Assembly (NCBI RefSeq): GCF_014297445.1
Contig: NZ_JACORU010000011.1
Location: 1-64,000, forward strand
From: Ramlibacter albus
Lineage (GTDB): Bacteria; Pseudomonadota; Gammaproteobacteria; Burkholderiales; Burkholderiaceae_C
Length of the DNA stretch: 64,000 bases
Direction of reading: 5' to 3'
The position numbers were made by a program, and so were the translations under genes. The notes under the pieces were generated by a model. The model saw nothing but the letters and a program-made list of their open reading frames with translations, was not told the origin of the DNA and searched no databases. Each line of letters begins with the position of its first letter. Positions within the stretch are counted from its first letter, which is position 1. Shown piece after piece: positions 8,522-16,470 of the stretch.

Positions 8522-10106
8522 GAGACAGCATCTTCAGCTGCTCGCGCGTTCGCCCGACATCTCTTCGATCTTGGCCCTGCGAAGCCTGGCGCCATGCGAA
8601 TGGGGCGAATTCGAGTCGACCGACCGCGAGCCTCCTGTCACGGTTCGAACCGAAGGTGAGGGCGTCGAATCCCGGCGCATGCTCGTCATCGGCGAGAGCG
8701 TGGTGGTCACGACGCGCTGCGTCGGCGACGACGTGGAGATCTCCGTCACCAACGCACAGATGCCGGACGATCTGCGCGCGGTGCTGGCCGCGGCTGGCAT
8801 CCCTGCGCTCGCACATGGGCGGCCGCTGCGGATCTGCGCCGAGCAGTTCTTTACGCGGCTCTGTACGCTGGACGCCGGCTGGGTGCTCCTGCGGCGGATT
8901 CGCAATTGCACGGGACCCGACCAGGCTGTGTCGATTGCGGTGCAGGTGCTGAACCTGGGCCTGCGGTGGAACCAGAACCAGGCGGCGATGTGCAACCGCG
9001 GAGAGTCGCCAGCCAGCCTTAAGGTCGCGCGAGCGCTGCAACAAGAGTCCGAGGAATTGCTCAAGGAGCATTCCGGATGGATGACCTCGTTGCGTCTGCT
9101 TGACGATCCACGGGGCGCCGCAATCGAGATCGGCACGCGCGGCTTCGATCATCCTTGTTCGTCAGCGGCGCTCATCTTCGATTGGCGACCAGCGCCTTGC
9201 GCGTCTGGCGAGCCCGTTCCCGTCGTGCGACACGGAAGCGGCCGGTATGCAATCCGGCCGACGAAACTGAAGCCTGCCGTGCTCGACGCGCTCAGTGCGG
9301 CCGTCGTGAGCGGCCACGAAGTGCGGGTGGTGCAACGGCTATCGAAAGCGCTATACGCGAACGCGAACGACGTGCTGCAGACCTTGGGAGGAGAATGGAG
9401 TAGTGCCAAGCAGGCCCACGTGTTTCCTGGGTGTGCCGCTACCGCGTTGAACAGCGTGATGGCCTCGGGTGAGCTTTACCGCCGCGAGGACTTCGAGTTT
9501 TTCTGGACAGCCGAGGAGACTGCGCGGCGCGTGATCGCGTTGGCGCGGCTGAGGCCCGGCATGACAGTGCTCGAGCCGAGTGCCGGTGACGGTGCGCTGG
9601 CGCGTCCCGCTGCCGACATCGTCGGAAAGCAAAACGTGAGCGTCTTCGAACTCATGCCTGAGAACGTGAAGCGGCTGCGAGAGCAGGGTTTCGCGATCGA
9701 CGCCCCGGTGAACTTCCTGGCCACGGAGCCGACACCGACCTACTCGGTAGTGATCATGAACCCGCCGTTCTCCGGAGGCCGGGACATGGCGCACATCCAG
9801 CATGCGATGCGCTGGCTGGTACCGGGTGGGCGTCTGGTCGCGATCGCGTCGACCAGCTGGCGGACGCAGAGGTCTTCCAACGCGGAGCGGTTTCGGACTT
9901 TGCTTTCGGAACTGGATGCCGATGTCGCGGAGTTGGATCGCGGAGCGTTCAAGGAAGCGGGCACTGACGTGCCCACAACATTGATCGCGTTCAACGTGCG
10001 CGGTGCTCCGGTCGGTCCGGAGTTGTCGCTGCCCGCCGCGCGTGTTTCCGCACGGTTGGCACCGTCGCCTACGGTCTCCGTGGCGGCGCAGCTCGAGTTC
10101 TTCTAA
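8520..10106 (+). CDS. Class I SAM-dependent DNA adenine methyltransferase
   Basis: The open frame extends back to 8100, but its first 140 codons lie over two terminator-like structures and read like non-coding DNA. I place the start at the TTG at 8520, which has AAGGAG at 8508-8513, giving 528 aa. The N-terminal half has no recognised domain. The C-terminal part has the SAM motif TVLEPSAGDGALARP near residue 348 and the catalytic MNPPFSGGRDM near residue 412, typical of N6-adenine methylases on plasmids and ICEs, followed by the GGRLVAIAS strand. It probably modifies the element's own DNA against host restriction. A 13-bp-stem hairpin follows the stop. The start remains the least certain part. 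Confidence 0.78.
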   Translation: MRQHLQLLARSPDISSILALRSLAPCEWGEFESTDREPPVTVRTEGEGVESRRMLVIGESVVVTTRCVGDDVEISVTNAQMPDDLRAVLAAAGIPALAHGRPLRICAEQFFTRLCTLDAGWVLLRRIRNCTGPDQAVSIAVQVLNLGLRWNQNQAAMCNRGESPASLKVARALQQESEELLKEHSGWMTSLRLLDDPRGAAIEIGTRGFDHPCSSAALIFDWRPAPCASGEPVPVVRHGSGRYAIRPTKLKPAVLDALSAAVVSGHEVRVVQRLSKALYANANDVLQTLGGEWSSAKQAHVFPGCAATALNSVMASGELYRREDFEFFWTAEETARRVIALARLRPGMTVLEPSAGDGALARPAADIVGKQNVSVFELMPENVKRLREQGFAIDAPVNFLATEPTPTYSVVIMNPPFSGGRDMAHIQHAMRWLVPGGRLVAIASTSWRTQRSSNAERFRTLLSELDADVAELDRGAFKEAGTDVPTTLIAFNVRGAPVGPELSLPAARVSARLAPSPTVSVAAQLEFF

Positions 10107-10151
10107 CAGGCTGCCGGCGGGTCATCCGCGCGCAGGCAGGATGAAAGTTTG

Positions 10152-10190
10152 ACGGGGCCCCGGCGTGATGCCGGGGCCCCGTTCCCTTTT
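10152..10190. terminator. Strong hairpin between convergent genes
   Basis: A perfect 13-bp GC-rich stem (10152-10164 with 10170-10182, GTGAT loop) is followed by TCCCTTTT. It lies 45 bp after the methylase stop and 33 bp beyond the stop of the convergent lipoprotein gene, so it may serve both directions, though the T-run favours the plus strand. Confidence 0.8.
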
Positions 10191-10215
10191 CAGCTGAGAG
10201 ACGGCGAGACCGTGA

Positions 10216-11517
10216 TCAGCCAGCCGTCGTGAACGACCACGTGCGATCGAACGGAACGCGACCCGACGCATCGGCAGCGGACCCCTTGAAACGGACGGTG
10301 TACCGCGTGTTGGCTTTCAAAGCACCCACAGGAATCAGGTAGACCTCGCTGGCCTGCAGGAGCGGCGCTTCGCGGTTCGTCACCTGCACCGTCGGCACGG
10401 CCGCACCCACGTCGTCGGCGAGTTGGAAGCTCTCGACGGAAACGGTGCTGCCCGGGCGCGCCTGGAAACTGATCGGGAAGCCTTTCACCGCGATGCTGGG
10501 TGCAGGATCCGGTGCTTCGCCTTCCATCGTCGCGGCCACCGCCGTTTGACCGTTGGCCGGATAGATTGCCGACCACGTGAGGGGCAGCGGGCTGGCGGTC
10601 GTGCGCATGCCGGTGTTGTAGACGCACACACGCAGCCGGAAGCCGTTCGAGTCGGTGACCTGATCGCTCACGCCGACCCCGATGTTCTCCACCTGCGGAT
10701 TGAGCAGGCCGGCGCGGTGAAACACCGTGGCAAGCAAGCGCGTCACGCAACGCGGCACATCCGGCTCGTAGCTCGGAAGCACACCGTACAGCGAGCCGGA
10801 GACCTCCGAGACGAAATAGTCGCTGCGATAGCCTGCCGTCTGCGCGCGCGCGGAGGGCGTCGTGCCGGTGAAGCCCGCGGTCCCCGGCGTCTGGTAGTGC
10901 GCGGTCAAGGTGCCATCCGGCTGCGTCGTGTAGAGCACAGCATTGGCCATGCCGCCGGTGTAGTAGTTGGCCAGCGAATAGCTCGCCTGAGACTGCGCCG
11001 CGGCGCTGAGGGATGCCACTTCCACGGCGTCAACACCGCCGGAAGCGCGGCGCGCGACGTTGATGCCGTCCAGCGTCGCAGCCTTCCACGCGTCGACGCA
11101 GCTGTTGATGACCAGATGGCATCGGAACACCTCCAGCGGAGCGACCGCGATGACCGCGTTGTTCGTCAGCGGCCCGAGCAGGTATACCGTGCCATTCGCG
11201 ACACCGAGGTAGTTGCCCGGCCACTGGTAGTGGCGGTACTCGAAGGGACTGGCAACGCCGTCCGTGGACGGCCCGTAAAAGTGCGCGCTGTATGCCTTCT
11301 CCGCCCAGTTGAAGAAGGCTTGGGCCGTGATCTGCGTCGGGGCGGCGGCCGCCCGAAGAGGTTGCTGCTGCGCGAGCGGCGCGGGCCGATCCGCTGCGGC
11401 GGCGGATTCGGGTTCACCCCCTCCGCATGCCGTCAGGCCGGCCGCGAGGCAGGCGACCGCAACGAAGTCTCCTGCGCGGCGCCACGCGGGCGCCTGACGA
11501 CGGTGTCGTTCTTGCAC
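10216..11517 (-). CDS. CAP-domain (SCP-like) lipoprotein
   Basis: The start is placed at the GTG at 11517 because a GGAGGA lies eight bases upstream; an upstream GTG at 11532 lacks a site. The 433-aa product has an Arg-rich N-terminus, a hydrophobic segment and a lipobox LTAC near residue 31, so it should be a lipid-anchored exported protein. The central region has CAP/CRISP features: a helix with YSLANYY, then GFTGTTPSARAQTAGY, then ATVFHRAGLLNP and IGVGV. The C-terminal 100 residues look like an immunoglobulin-like beta domain. CAP lipoproteins of this type are widespread in betaproteobacteria and have no settled enzymatic role. The gene is transcribed toward the methylase and ends at the shared terminator. 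Confidence 0.82.
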   Translation of the reverse strand: MQERHRRQAPAWRRAGDFVAVACLAAGLTACGGGEPESAAAADRPAPLAQQQPLRAAAAPTQITAQAFFNWAEKAYSAHFYGPSTDGVASPFEYRHYQWPGNYLGVANGTVYLLGPLTNNAVIAVAPLEVFRCHLVINSCVDAWKAATLDGINVARRASGGVDAVEVASLSAAAQSQASYSLANYYTGGMANAVLYTTQPDGTLTAHYQTPGTAGFTGTTPSARAQTAGYRSDYFVSEVSGSLYGVLPSYEPDVPRCVTRLLATVFHRAGLLNPQVENIGVGVSDQVTDSNGFRLRVCVYNTGMRTTASPLPLTWSAIYPANGQTAVAATMEGEAPDPAPSIAVKGFPISFQARPGSTVSVESFQLADDVGAAVPTVQVTNREAPLLQASEVYLIPVGALKANTRYTVRFKGSAADASGRVPFDRTWSFTTAG

Positions 11518-11779
11518 TATTCCATCCTCCACTGATTCGATGAATTATCGGGTAGCCGCAATGCCAGACCGTGATCCTAGCTTCGCACGGAAACGAGTTC
11601 GTGCAAGTGGCCGCGAGACGAGGTTGTTGCTCGCGTTGGATGGCGATACTGCATCTGGAAGGAGACCGGCAAACTTCCGGTGCCGGACGCCGCATTTTCT
11701 TTCAGGCGGCTGCACGACTTTGGTCTTGACCCGTGCACTTCTTCCCGTAGCCTGAAATTCAGGAGGCACGGAATCATCC

Positions 11780-12022
11780 ATGAACGGCATTGACGGCAAC
11801 ACCCTCGACAAGATCGCACAGGCCAGCGAGCTCGTGATCAGAGCTGCTGCGGTTCTCGGCACTTTGAGCGACGATCAGCAGCGCGCGGTCCACGCAGCCA
11901 CCCAGGGTCACCTGCCGCACTCGCTGGCGGGCTTCCTGCGCCATGCGCGCAAGCTCTCGCCGGCGGTGGAGGAGAGCCTGCGGACGCACCCCCCACTCGG
12001 GCTGCGCGAATTCTGGTACTAG
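11780..12022 (+). CDS. Small hypothetical protein, 80 aa
   Basis: The ORF starts at an ATG with a GGAGG 13 bases upstream, a long spacing. The product is mostly helical: LDKIAQASELVIRAAAVLG, then DDQQRAVHAA, ending LREFWY. It lacks a signal peptide or metal ligands. It overlaps the convergent 115-aa gene by 4 bp at the stop codons. No family is recognised. The composition and clean frame support a real gene, the start less so. Confidence 0.5.
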   Translation: MNGIDGNTLDKIAQASELVIRAAAVLGTLSDDQQRAVHAATQGHLPHSLAGFLRHARKLSPAVEESLRTHPPLGLREFWY

Positions 12023-12366
12023 CTTGCGGGCGTCTCGCCTGGCGCCGGGACCACGACGTCCAGGCCGTTGGCAGCGAGCACGCACAAAATCTCGTGCAGA
12101 TCGGCATCGTCGTGATCTTTCGTGTGCGGCGAATGCCCGACGACGATCTTCGGTTGCGCGCAAAGCTCGAGCATCACCGTCTGGTTGGGTCGCGAGACCC
12201 GCCGGGCCCGAATCGGTCGAGCAAGTGACTTGAGATGGCGCAGCGCGTCCCCTCCCGTCGCGACCTCCGCCGTGGGCGAGTTCACGCGCACGAATACGCG
12301 CGTGCGATTCACCGCGCGCACGGGATCACGCAAGAACAGCACCGTCTCGTCGTCACGCAGTCTCAT
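12019..12366 (-). CDS. Hypothetical protein, 115 aa
   Basis: The product begins MRLRDDETVLFLRDPVR and ends with a DADLHEILCVLAANGLDVVV segment, giving an alpha/beta look. It lies directly downstream of the 140-aa gene (six bases between them), so the two are probably one transcript. No conserved catalytic motif is recognisable and no function is proposed. Confidence 0.6.
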   Translation of the reverse strand: MRLRDDETVLFLRDPVRAVNRTRVFVRVNSPTAEVATGGDALRHLKSLARPIRARRVSRPNQTVMLELCAQPKIVVGHSPHTKDHDDADLHEILCVLAANGLDVVVPAPGETPAS

Positions 12367-12372
12367 TCCTCA

Positions 12373-12795
12373 TCATCCTTTGGGCGGTTGGGACCGAGGC
12401 TGCAGCGCATCGTCGGTCGTGCGCTCGCGCACGGACATGCCGATCGTGCCGGTGGCCAGCCGCCTGCAAATTTCCTGCACCGCAAAGTCGCGACTCGCTC
12501 CTTTGACGTCGACGGGCACCCAGACACGCAGCTCGTCGTCCACCAGGCTCGCCTCCAGCAGCGGCAGGCCCGCAGCCGTATACGGACCAATACCGTGAAG
12601 TTCACGCCGCCAAGTAGAAGTCGCCGCCTGGGCGGGCGCGTCGAGCCGGGCCCGCAGCTGCTTGCAGAAGTCGCGGGTGACCGGAACCGGTGGGAGCCGC
12701 TCAAGGTAGGCCAGCACGTCGCGCAGCAAGCCTTGGCCTGCGCGCAGTTCGTCCAGCGCCGCATTCAGGCGTGCTTGATCGGTGCTTGTGTCCAT
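12373..12795 (-). CDS. Hypothetical protein, 140 aa
   Basis: The frame is open to 13011, but the upstream part is Pro/Arg-rich and reads through an inverted-repeat intergenic region, so I start at the ATG at 12795 (MDTSTDQARL). The product has an N-terminal helical segment (residues 5-55) followed by a beta region with VDDELRVWVPVDVKG. No domain is recognised. It heads the minus-strand pair with the 115-aa gene and is divergent from the 175-aa gene at 13240. The 445-bp region between the divergent genes holds a 17-bp inverted repeat. Confidence 0.62.
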   Translation of the reverse strand: MDTSTDQARLNAALDELRAGQGLLRDVLAYLERLPPVPVTRDFCKQLRARLDAPAQAATSTWRRELHGIGPYTAAGLPLLEASLVDDELRVWVPVDVKGASRDFAVQEICRRLATGTIGMSVRERTTDDALQPRSQPPKG

Positions 12796-12979
12796 GGGGA
12801 AAGGTCGCGGGTGGGGTGTGCGCGGACAGCATACCGGCTCGCCAACCAGCACCCGGGCGTGGACCATGTCTCCCTGTGGGCCGGTAGGCGTGGCCGGGCC
12901 CGTGACGAGGCTTCTGCCGCAAGCGATCAATTTTCGTTCGTGCGCCCCGCGCGCCCTCGACGGAAGAGTGCCAGCCAAT

Positions 12980-13197
12980 CCCATCTTTACACGCGGGCGC
13001 GTGCCCTGCAAACCGACCGTGGCGACTTCGACCTCCCTGCCTGATCGACCGGGCCCTTTTTCCCCCTTCTTCTCCCTTCCTCTCCCTACATCATGCGCCG
13101 CGGCGGAGCGGGCCGAACGGGGCTCCGAAAAATTCGAAAACCGTCATCAAGGGGGAGGCGTTTCGTCGAGTGGGCCGCATCCGCGTGTAAAGATGGG
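12980..13197. repeat. 17-bp perfect inverted repeat flanking a pyrimidine tract
   Basis: CCCATCTTTACACGCGG at 12980-12996 recurs as its exact reverse complement at 13181-13197. The 184-bp spacer contains a 34-nt uninterrupted pyrimidine run at 13054-13087. The right arm ends 8 bp before a candidate -35 box for the gene at 13240, and the left arm faces the divergent gene at 12795. Possible roles are paired operators for a divergent regulator, recombinase core sites or part of a replication/partition site. The arms are seen directly; the role is inference. Confidence 0.65.
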
Positions 13198-13205
13198 TTA
13201 TGGGG

Positions 13206-13240
13206 TTGACGATGCTCATTTTCCAGCTACCTTAAGTACA
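13206..13240 (+). promoter_or_regulatory. Candidate sigma70 promoter giving a near-leaderless transcript
   Basis: TTGACG at 13206-13211 and TACCTT at 13228-13233 are 16 bp apart. The predicted transcription start falls at or next to the ATG at 13240, and no ribosome binding site is visible. The right arm of the 17-bp inverted repeat lies just upstream of the -35 box. Confidence 0.4.
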
Positions 13241-13767
13241 TGACAAATTCCAGTTGGCCGGTTGGCCAGGGCCGCATCGACATCCCCGCCGACGTCGACT
13301 ACATCGCGTTGGTGTTCTCGCGCGACGAGGTAACTCAGGGCGGCGTGGGCCGCGCCGTCGACGATCTCCTGGCGCTGATTGAGGACGATCGCCTGCGCAG
13401 GCAACTCACCCACGGGGTGTTCTTCAGCTTCGAGGGATGGGACGCGGACCCGCGCCCCATCCACCAGATCCCGGAATGCCGGCGCTACTTCGCCGCGCTG
13501 CACCAGCAGTTTCCGTACTGGATGCACTTCCTGCTGCCCGAGCCGCGCATGTGGAGCGTGGTGCGGACTTTGCTCGTGCGTGCCGACACCGAGGGAATGC
13601 AGGAGGGCACCTCCGACGCGCGCGTGTCGATGGAGGAAACTCGGGCCATCATTAACAGCATGCTGCTGCCGCTGAACACGCTGCACGCCGACATGGGCCT
13701 GTCGATGCAGGAGCGCAACCAGATCTTCGACACCTCGCTGAAGGCGATCCAAGAATGCCTCAAGTAG
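13240..13767 (+). CDS. Hypothetical protein, 175 aa, coupled to a recombinase-like gene
   Basis: The product has no signal peptide or membrane segment. It contains a run of aromatic residues (YFAALHQQFPYWMHFLLPEPRMW split over residues 84-107) and a C-terminal helical part ending AIQECLK. No family is recognised. The stop codon overlaps the start of the tyrosine-recombinase-like gene by 13 bp, so they are translationally coupled. The same transcript probably continues to the HTH gene at 15008. A partner or accessory role for the recombinase-like protein is a reasonable guess from context only. Confidence 0.75.
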   Translation: MTNSSWPVGQGRIDIPADVDYIALVFSRDEVTQGGVGRAVDDLLALIEDDRLRRQLTHGVFFSFEGWDADPRPIHQIPECRRYFAALHQQFPYWMHFLLPEPRMWSVVRTLLVRADTEGMQEGTSDARVSMEETRAIINSMLLPLNTLHADMGLSMQERNQIFDTSLKAIQECLK

Positions 13768-14969
13768 CGGCGGACCAAGACACCAAGGTGCCCGCGGCGG
13801 CCGAAGTGTTCGAGAAATGGATGCAGAACAAGATGCGGCGCGACAAGGGCGGCTGCAGCCCCGAGTCCGTGCCGATCTACCGGGCCATCTGGGACGCCTG
13901 GCTGGCCTGGCTCACCACGCAGGACGTCGCACCCGGGCCCGGCGAAGCGTGGAGGCGAGCGCAAGCTGCCCACGTGCGCAAGTTCATCGAAGGACCGGCG
14001 CCGGCCGAGGGCAAACGCCGACGAGAGCCAAAGAACGAAGCGCGCATGGCGAACTACACGCGGCAGCGCTACTACAGCGCCTTGCGCGACATCTACGACT
14101 TTGCGTGTGACCGCAAGCGGCTCTGGTGCGCTGCGAATCCTGCGAACGGCGACAAGTTGCCTGAGGAACACCGCATCAACCTGCGCGACCGCACGTCGCA
14201 GGTGCTGCCGCCCGGCGTGCTGCCGATGCTTCGGGATCCTGAGCAGCTGGTCAAGCTGCTTCCAAAGAAGGCTGAAACCAACTGGTGGATCGACCGTGAT
14301 CGGGCCGTGGTTGCACTGCTCGCCCACTTCGGCCTGACCAAGAGCGAGCTGATCGACCTGAAGGGCCACGATCTGAGGCGGCAGATGGGACGCGTGTACG
14401 AGCCGCACGAGCAGCTGAGGCTCGACGAAGAGCCGAACTCGATTCTCCTCAACGTGTATGCGCCCGATCGCACCGCCAAGCGCCTGGGCGCACCTTTCGA
14501 GCTCACGCACGAGGTGCTGGTGATGGTGAGGCCGTGGCTGTTGCAGCGTCGGCGGCTGCTCGCGGCGCAGCGCACGCGCATGATCGCCGGCCAGCGCTCC
14601 GCCGATCGCATGCCCGCGCCAGACGAGCAGCAACCGCTTTTTCTCGCCCGCATCCCAGCGAAGGAAAGTGGGTGCCTGCCCGCCATGGAAGGCAGCACCG
14701 TCTACCAACTCGTGAATCGCTGCCTCGGCCGCGCTTACGCTATGCCGGAGGTGTCGAAGCACCTCGATGCGGAGGCGATCGTGGCCATGGGACCTGGGAT
14801 CGTGCGCAACTCAGTCATCCGGCACTGGATCGAGACGCTGGGCGCCGCACAAGCCGCGGTGCTGGCCGGTATCAAGGAGCAGCGCCACCTGCGACACCCG
14901 GACGCGGTCCCGGCCGCCGCGAGGCCGACTGCCAAGTCCGGCACGCCTCGCGTGGAAACGCCGCCATAG
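13755..14969 (+). CDS. Tyrosine-recombinase-like protein lacking a recognisable catalytic set
   Basis: The 404-aa product has the layout of a tyrosine recombinase: an N-terminal SAM-like DNA-binding region (residues 15-120, RYYSALRDIYDFAC) and a C-terminal catalytic fold. At the first catalytic position, where the family has Leu-Arg-x-Ser-Glu-Leu, this protein has GLTKSELIDL near residue 193, so the Arg appears to be Thr or Lys. The second box reads GPGIVRNS near residue 347, where the family has His-x-x-Arg; the Arg is kept and the His is not. No nucleophilic Tyr follows in the last 40 residues. It is therefore either inactive or a divergent family with displaced residues. The frame is intact, which argues against simple decay. 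It overlaps the 175-aa gene and is followed by an HTH gene. Confidence 0.7.
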   Translation: MPQVAADQDTKVPAAAEVFEKWMQNKMRRDKGGCSPESVPIYRAIWDAWLAWLTTQDVAPGPGEAWRRAQAAHVRKFIEGPAPAEGKRRREPKNEARMANYTRQRYYSALRDIYDFACDRKRLWCAANPANGDKLPEEHRINLRDRTSQVLPPGVLPMLRDPEQLVKLLPKKAETNWWIDRDRAVVALLAHFGLTKSELIDLKGHDLRRQMGRVYEPHEQLRLDEEPNSILLNVYAPDRTAKRLGAPFELTHEVLVMVRPWLLQRRRLLAAQRTRMIAGQRSADRMPAPDEQQPLFLARIPAKESGCLPAMEGSTVYQLVNRCLGRAYAMPEVSKHLDAEAIVAMGPGIVRNSVIRHWIETLGAAQAAVLAGIKEQRHLRHPDAVPAAARPTAKSGTPRVETPP

Positions 14970-15007
14970 GCCCCCGCCCCCGGATCGCAGGCGGGGCGCT
15001 GCTTAGA

Positions 15008-15451
15008 ATGCCCGCCATGCCGAACATCGCGAGCGCTCTCAAGGACGAAATCACGCGGCTTGCCCGCAAGGAACTTCGTGCAAGCACTGATACCCTGAAG
15101 AAGGCGGTGGCCACCTACAGGTCGGAGATCGCCGCGCTCAAGCGCCGCGTGGACCAGCTGGAACGCCAGCAAAAGCGCACGACGAAGGTAGTGGCGCGCG
15201 CGGTGCCGGCGGAGCAGCCGCGCGATGATGGGCAGCTGCGCTGGCGTGCCTCTGGTTTCGCCCAGCACAGGAAACGCCTCGGTCTTTCCGCGCATGAAGC
15301 CGGCACTCTCCTCGGTGTGAGCCCGCTGACGGTCTACAAGTGGGAAAGCGGCCAGGCCAGACCGCGCGCGCAGTACCTGCCGGCGATAGCGCAATTCAGA
15401 AGCCTGGGCAAGCGCGAAGCGGCAAGGCGTCTCGAAGAGCTTGCGGCCTAG
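15008..15451 (+). CDS. Cro/C1-type HTH regulator with N-terminal coiled coil
   Basis: The start is ATG 15008 (a second ATG lies at 15017), giving 147 aa. Residues 30-60 form a heptad-like coiled coil (ALKRRVDQLERQQKR). The C-terminal half has the helix-turn-helix FAQHRKRLGLSAHEAGTLLG followed by VSPLTVYKWESGQARPR, a standard XRE recognition helix with the Trp-Glu-x-Gly pattern. The gene starts 38 bp after the recombinase-like gene and is likely on the same transcript. It is a candidate to bind the 17-bp inverted repeat upstream of 13240, which would make the set self-regulated; this is inference. Confidence 0.78.
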   Translation: MPAMPNIASALKDEITRLARKELRASTDTLKKAVATYRSEIAALKRRVDQLERQQKRTTKVVARAVPAEQPRDDGQLRWRASGFAQHRKRLGLSAHEAGTLLGVSPLTVYKWESGQARPRAQYLPAIAQFRSLGKREAARRLEELAA

Positions 15452-15469
15452 TGCGGTCCGTGGCGGCTA

Positions 15470-15748
15470 TCAAAGTTTCCGGATTCGCTTCCAGCGGTGC
15501 ATCGCTGTGATCACGGTGTCGCCTTCCGCGACGACAGGCACCGTTCTGTTGAGCGAATCCCGATAGCGGCGCCACAGCGGCGCGGGGCATTCGTTTTTAA
15601 GGAACGGCAGCTCCTTCTTCGAGACGCGATACATGGCCGCGCGTCCAGTCGCCTTGATGGCCACGCCATGGTCCATCACCATCGCCAAGAGCGCGTCAGG
15701 AATGCCCCGGCGCTGCTGTTGTTCGACTGCATGCTTTGTCTGTCTCAT
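15470..15748 (-). CDS. Hypothetical 92-aa protein, DUF4258-like
   Basis: The product begins MRQTKHAVEQQQRRGIPDAL and has basic beta-strand segments (VAIKATGRAAMYRVSKKELPF, ending TAMHRWKRIRKL, read as two pieces). The early RRGIP and MVMDHG pattern resembles small plasmid proteins related to DUF4258, some of which sit beside antitoxins. Its start overlaps the stop of the upstream ribbon-helix-helix gene by 4 bp (15745-15748), so the pair is one operon. A toxin-like role is possible from size, charge and gene order, but no catalytic residues are evident. Confidence 0.65.
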   Translation of the reverse strand: MRQTKHAVEQQQRRGIPDALLAMVMDHGVAIKATGRAAMYRVSKKELPFLKNECPAPLWRRYRDSLNRTVPVVAEGDTVITAMHRWKRIRKL

Positions 15749-16455
15749 CGTGCGTTTCCCTTCGGGGTGAACGCGACTTCCTCGAGGTCATCGAGATCGA
15801 GCGCGGCGAGCAAGGCGTCCGTCTCACGCACCAGTACCTTGTTGGCTTCGCTGCCTGGCACCTCTTCGTCCGCGAGGAAACAGCTCACCCCGTGGAACTC
15901 CTCAGGCATGGACAAGGCATACAGGCCGGTGCCATGCCGCTCACGCACCGCTTCGCGCAGGTAGTAGAACGGATCGCACATGGTGCTCGCGATCGCGCGC
16001 AGCGGGCTGACCTCGGTCGGCTCCAGCGCCGCATCGAAGTGCGATCCGGTGTAGTGGCTTGGCAGCTCGAAGTACTTCAGGAATCGCGGTGTCGACCGCA
16101 GGCAGACGAGCAGGTAGTTGATGAACGCGTCACGGACCAGGTTGTGCGCCTCGACGGCCGCATTCAAGTCAGCGGCGACCTGCTTGTCGACGACGATGTT
16201 TACCGGGCGTGTGCCCATGCGCTTGAGCTTGCCGGAGATGTAGGTGCGTGCGATCGACGTCAGCCGCTTGCCCTGAAGATCTTGGCGCAGGTAGGGGATC
16301 TCGCTACCGATGACCTGATTGAGGAAGGCGTCGCGCTTCAGGAAGCATCCGCGCATGTCCTGGTCGAACCGCTCGAGCAAGCCCTCCTGGATCTTGGCGG
16401 TGATTTTCGTGGTGCCGTCCACGGCTTCGTCGTGTGTGGTCTGTGCTTCTTCCAT
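15745..16455 (-). CDS. Ribbon-helix-helix-type protein with large C-terminal domain
   Basis: The ATG at 16455 gives 236 aa; a TTG at 16494 would add 13 residues that lie in a 59-bp repeat. Residues 15-45 (TTKITAKIQEGLLERFDQDM, then KRDAFLNQVI) have the strand-helix-helix pattern of CopG/Arc-type DNA-binding proteins. The C-terminal 140 residues are unfamiliar and include FINYLLVCLRSTPRFLKYF. It is much longer than ordinary antitoxins. It is followed, with overlap, by the basic 92-aa protein, so the two may be an unusual toxin-antitoxin-like or regulator pair. Confidence 0.7.
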   Translation of the reverse strand: MEEAQTTHDEAVDGTTKITAKIQEGLLERFDQDMRGCFLKRDAFLNQVIGSEIPYLRQDLQGKRLTSIARTYISGKLKRMGTRPVNIVVDKQVAADLNAAVEAHNLVRDAFINYLLVCLRSTPRFLKYFELPSHYTGSHFDAALEPTEVSPLRAIASTMCDPFYYLREAVRERHGTGLYALSMPEEFHGVSCFLADEEVPGSEANKVLVRETDALLAALDLDDLEEVAFTPKGNAR

Positions 16456-16470
16456 GGACACACGATAGGA

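Noticed and set aside
12796-13011. Longer start for the 140-aa protein
   Set aside because: The added 72 residues are Pro/Arg/Gly-rich and run through the left arm of the 17-bp inverted repeat.
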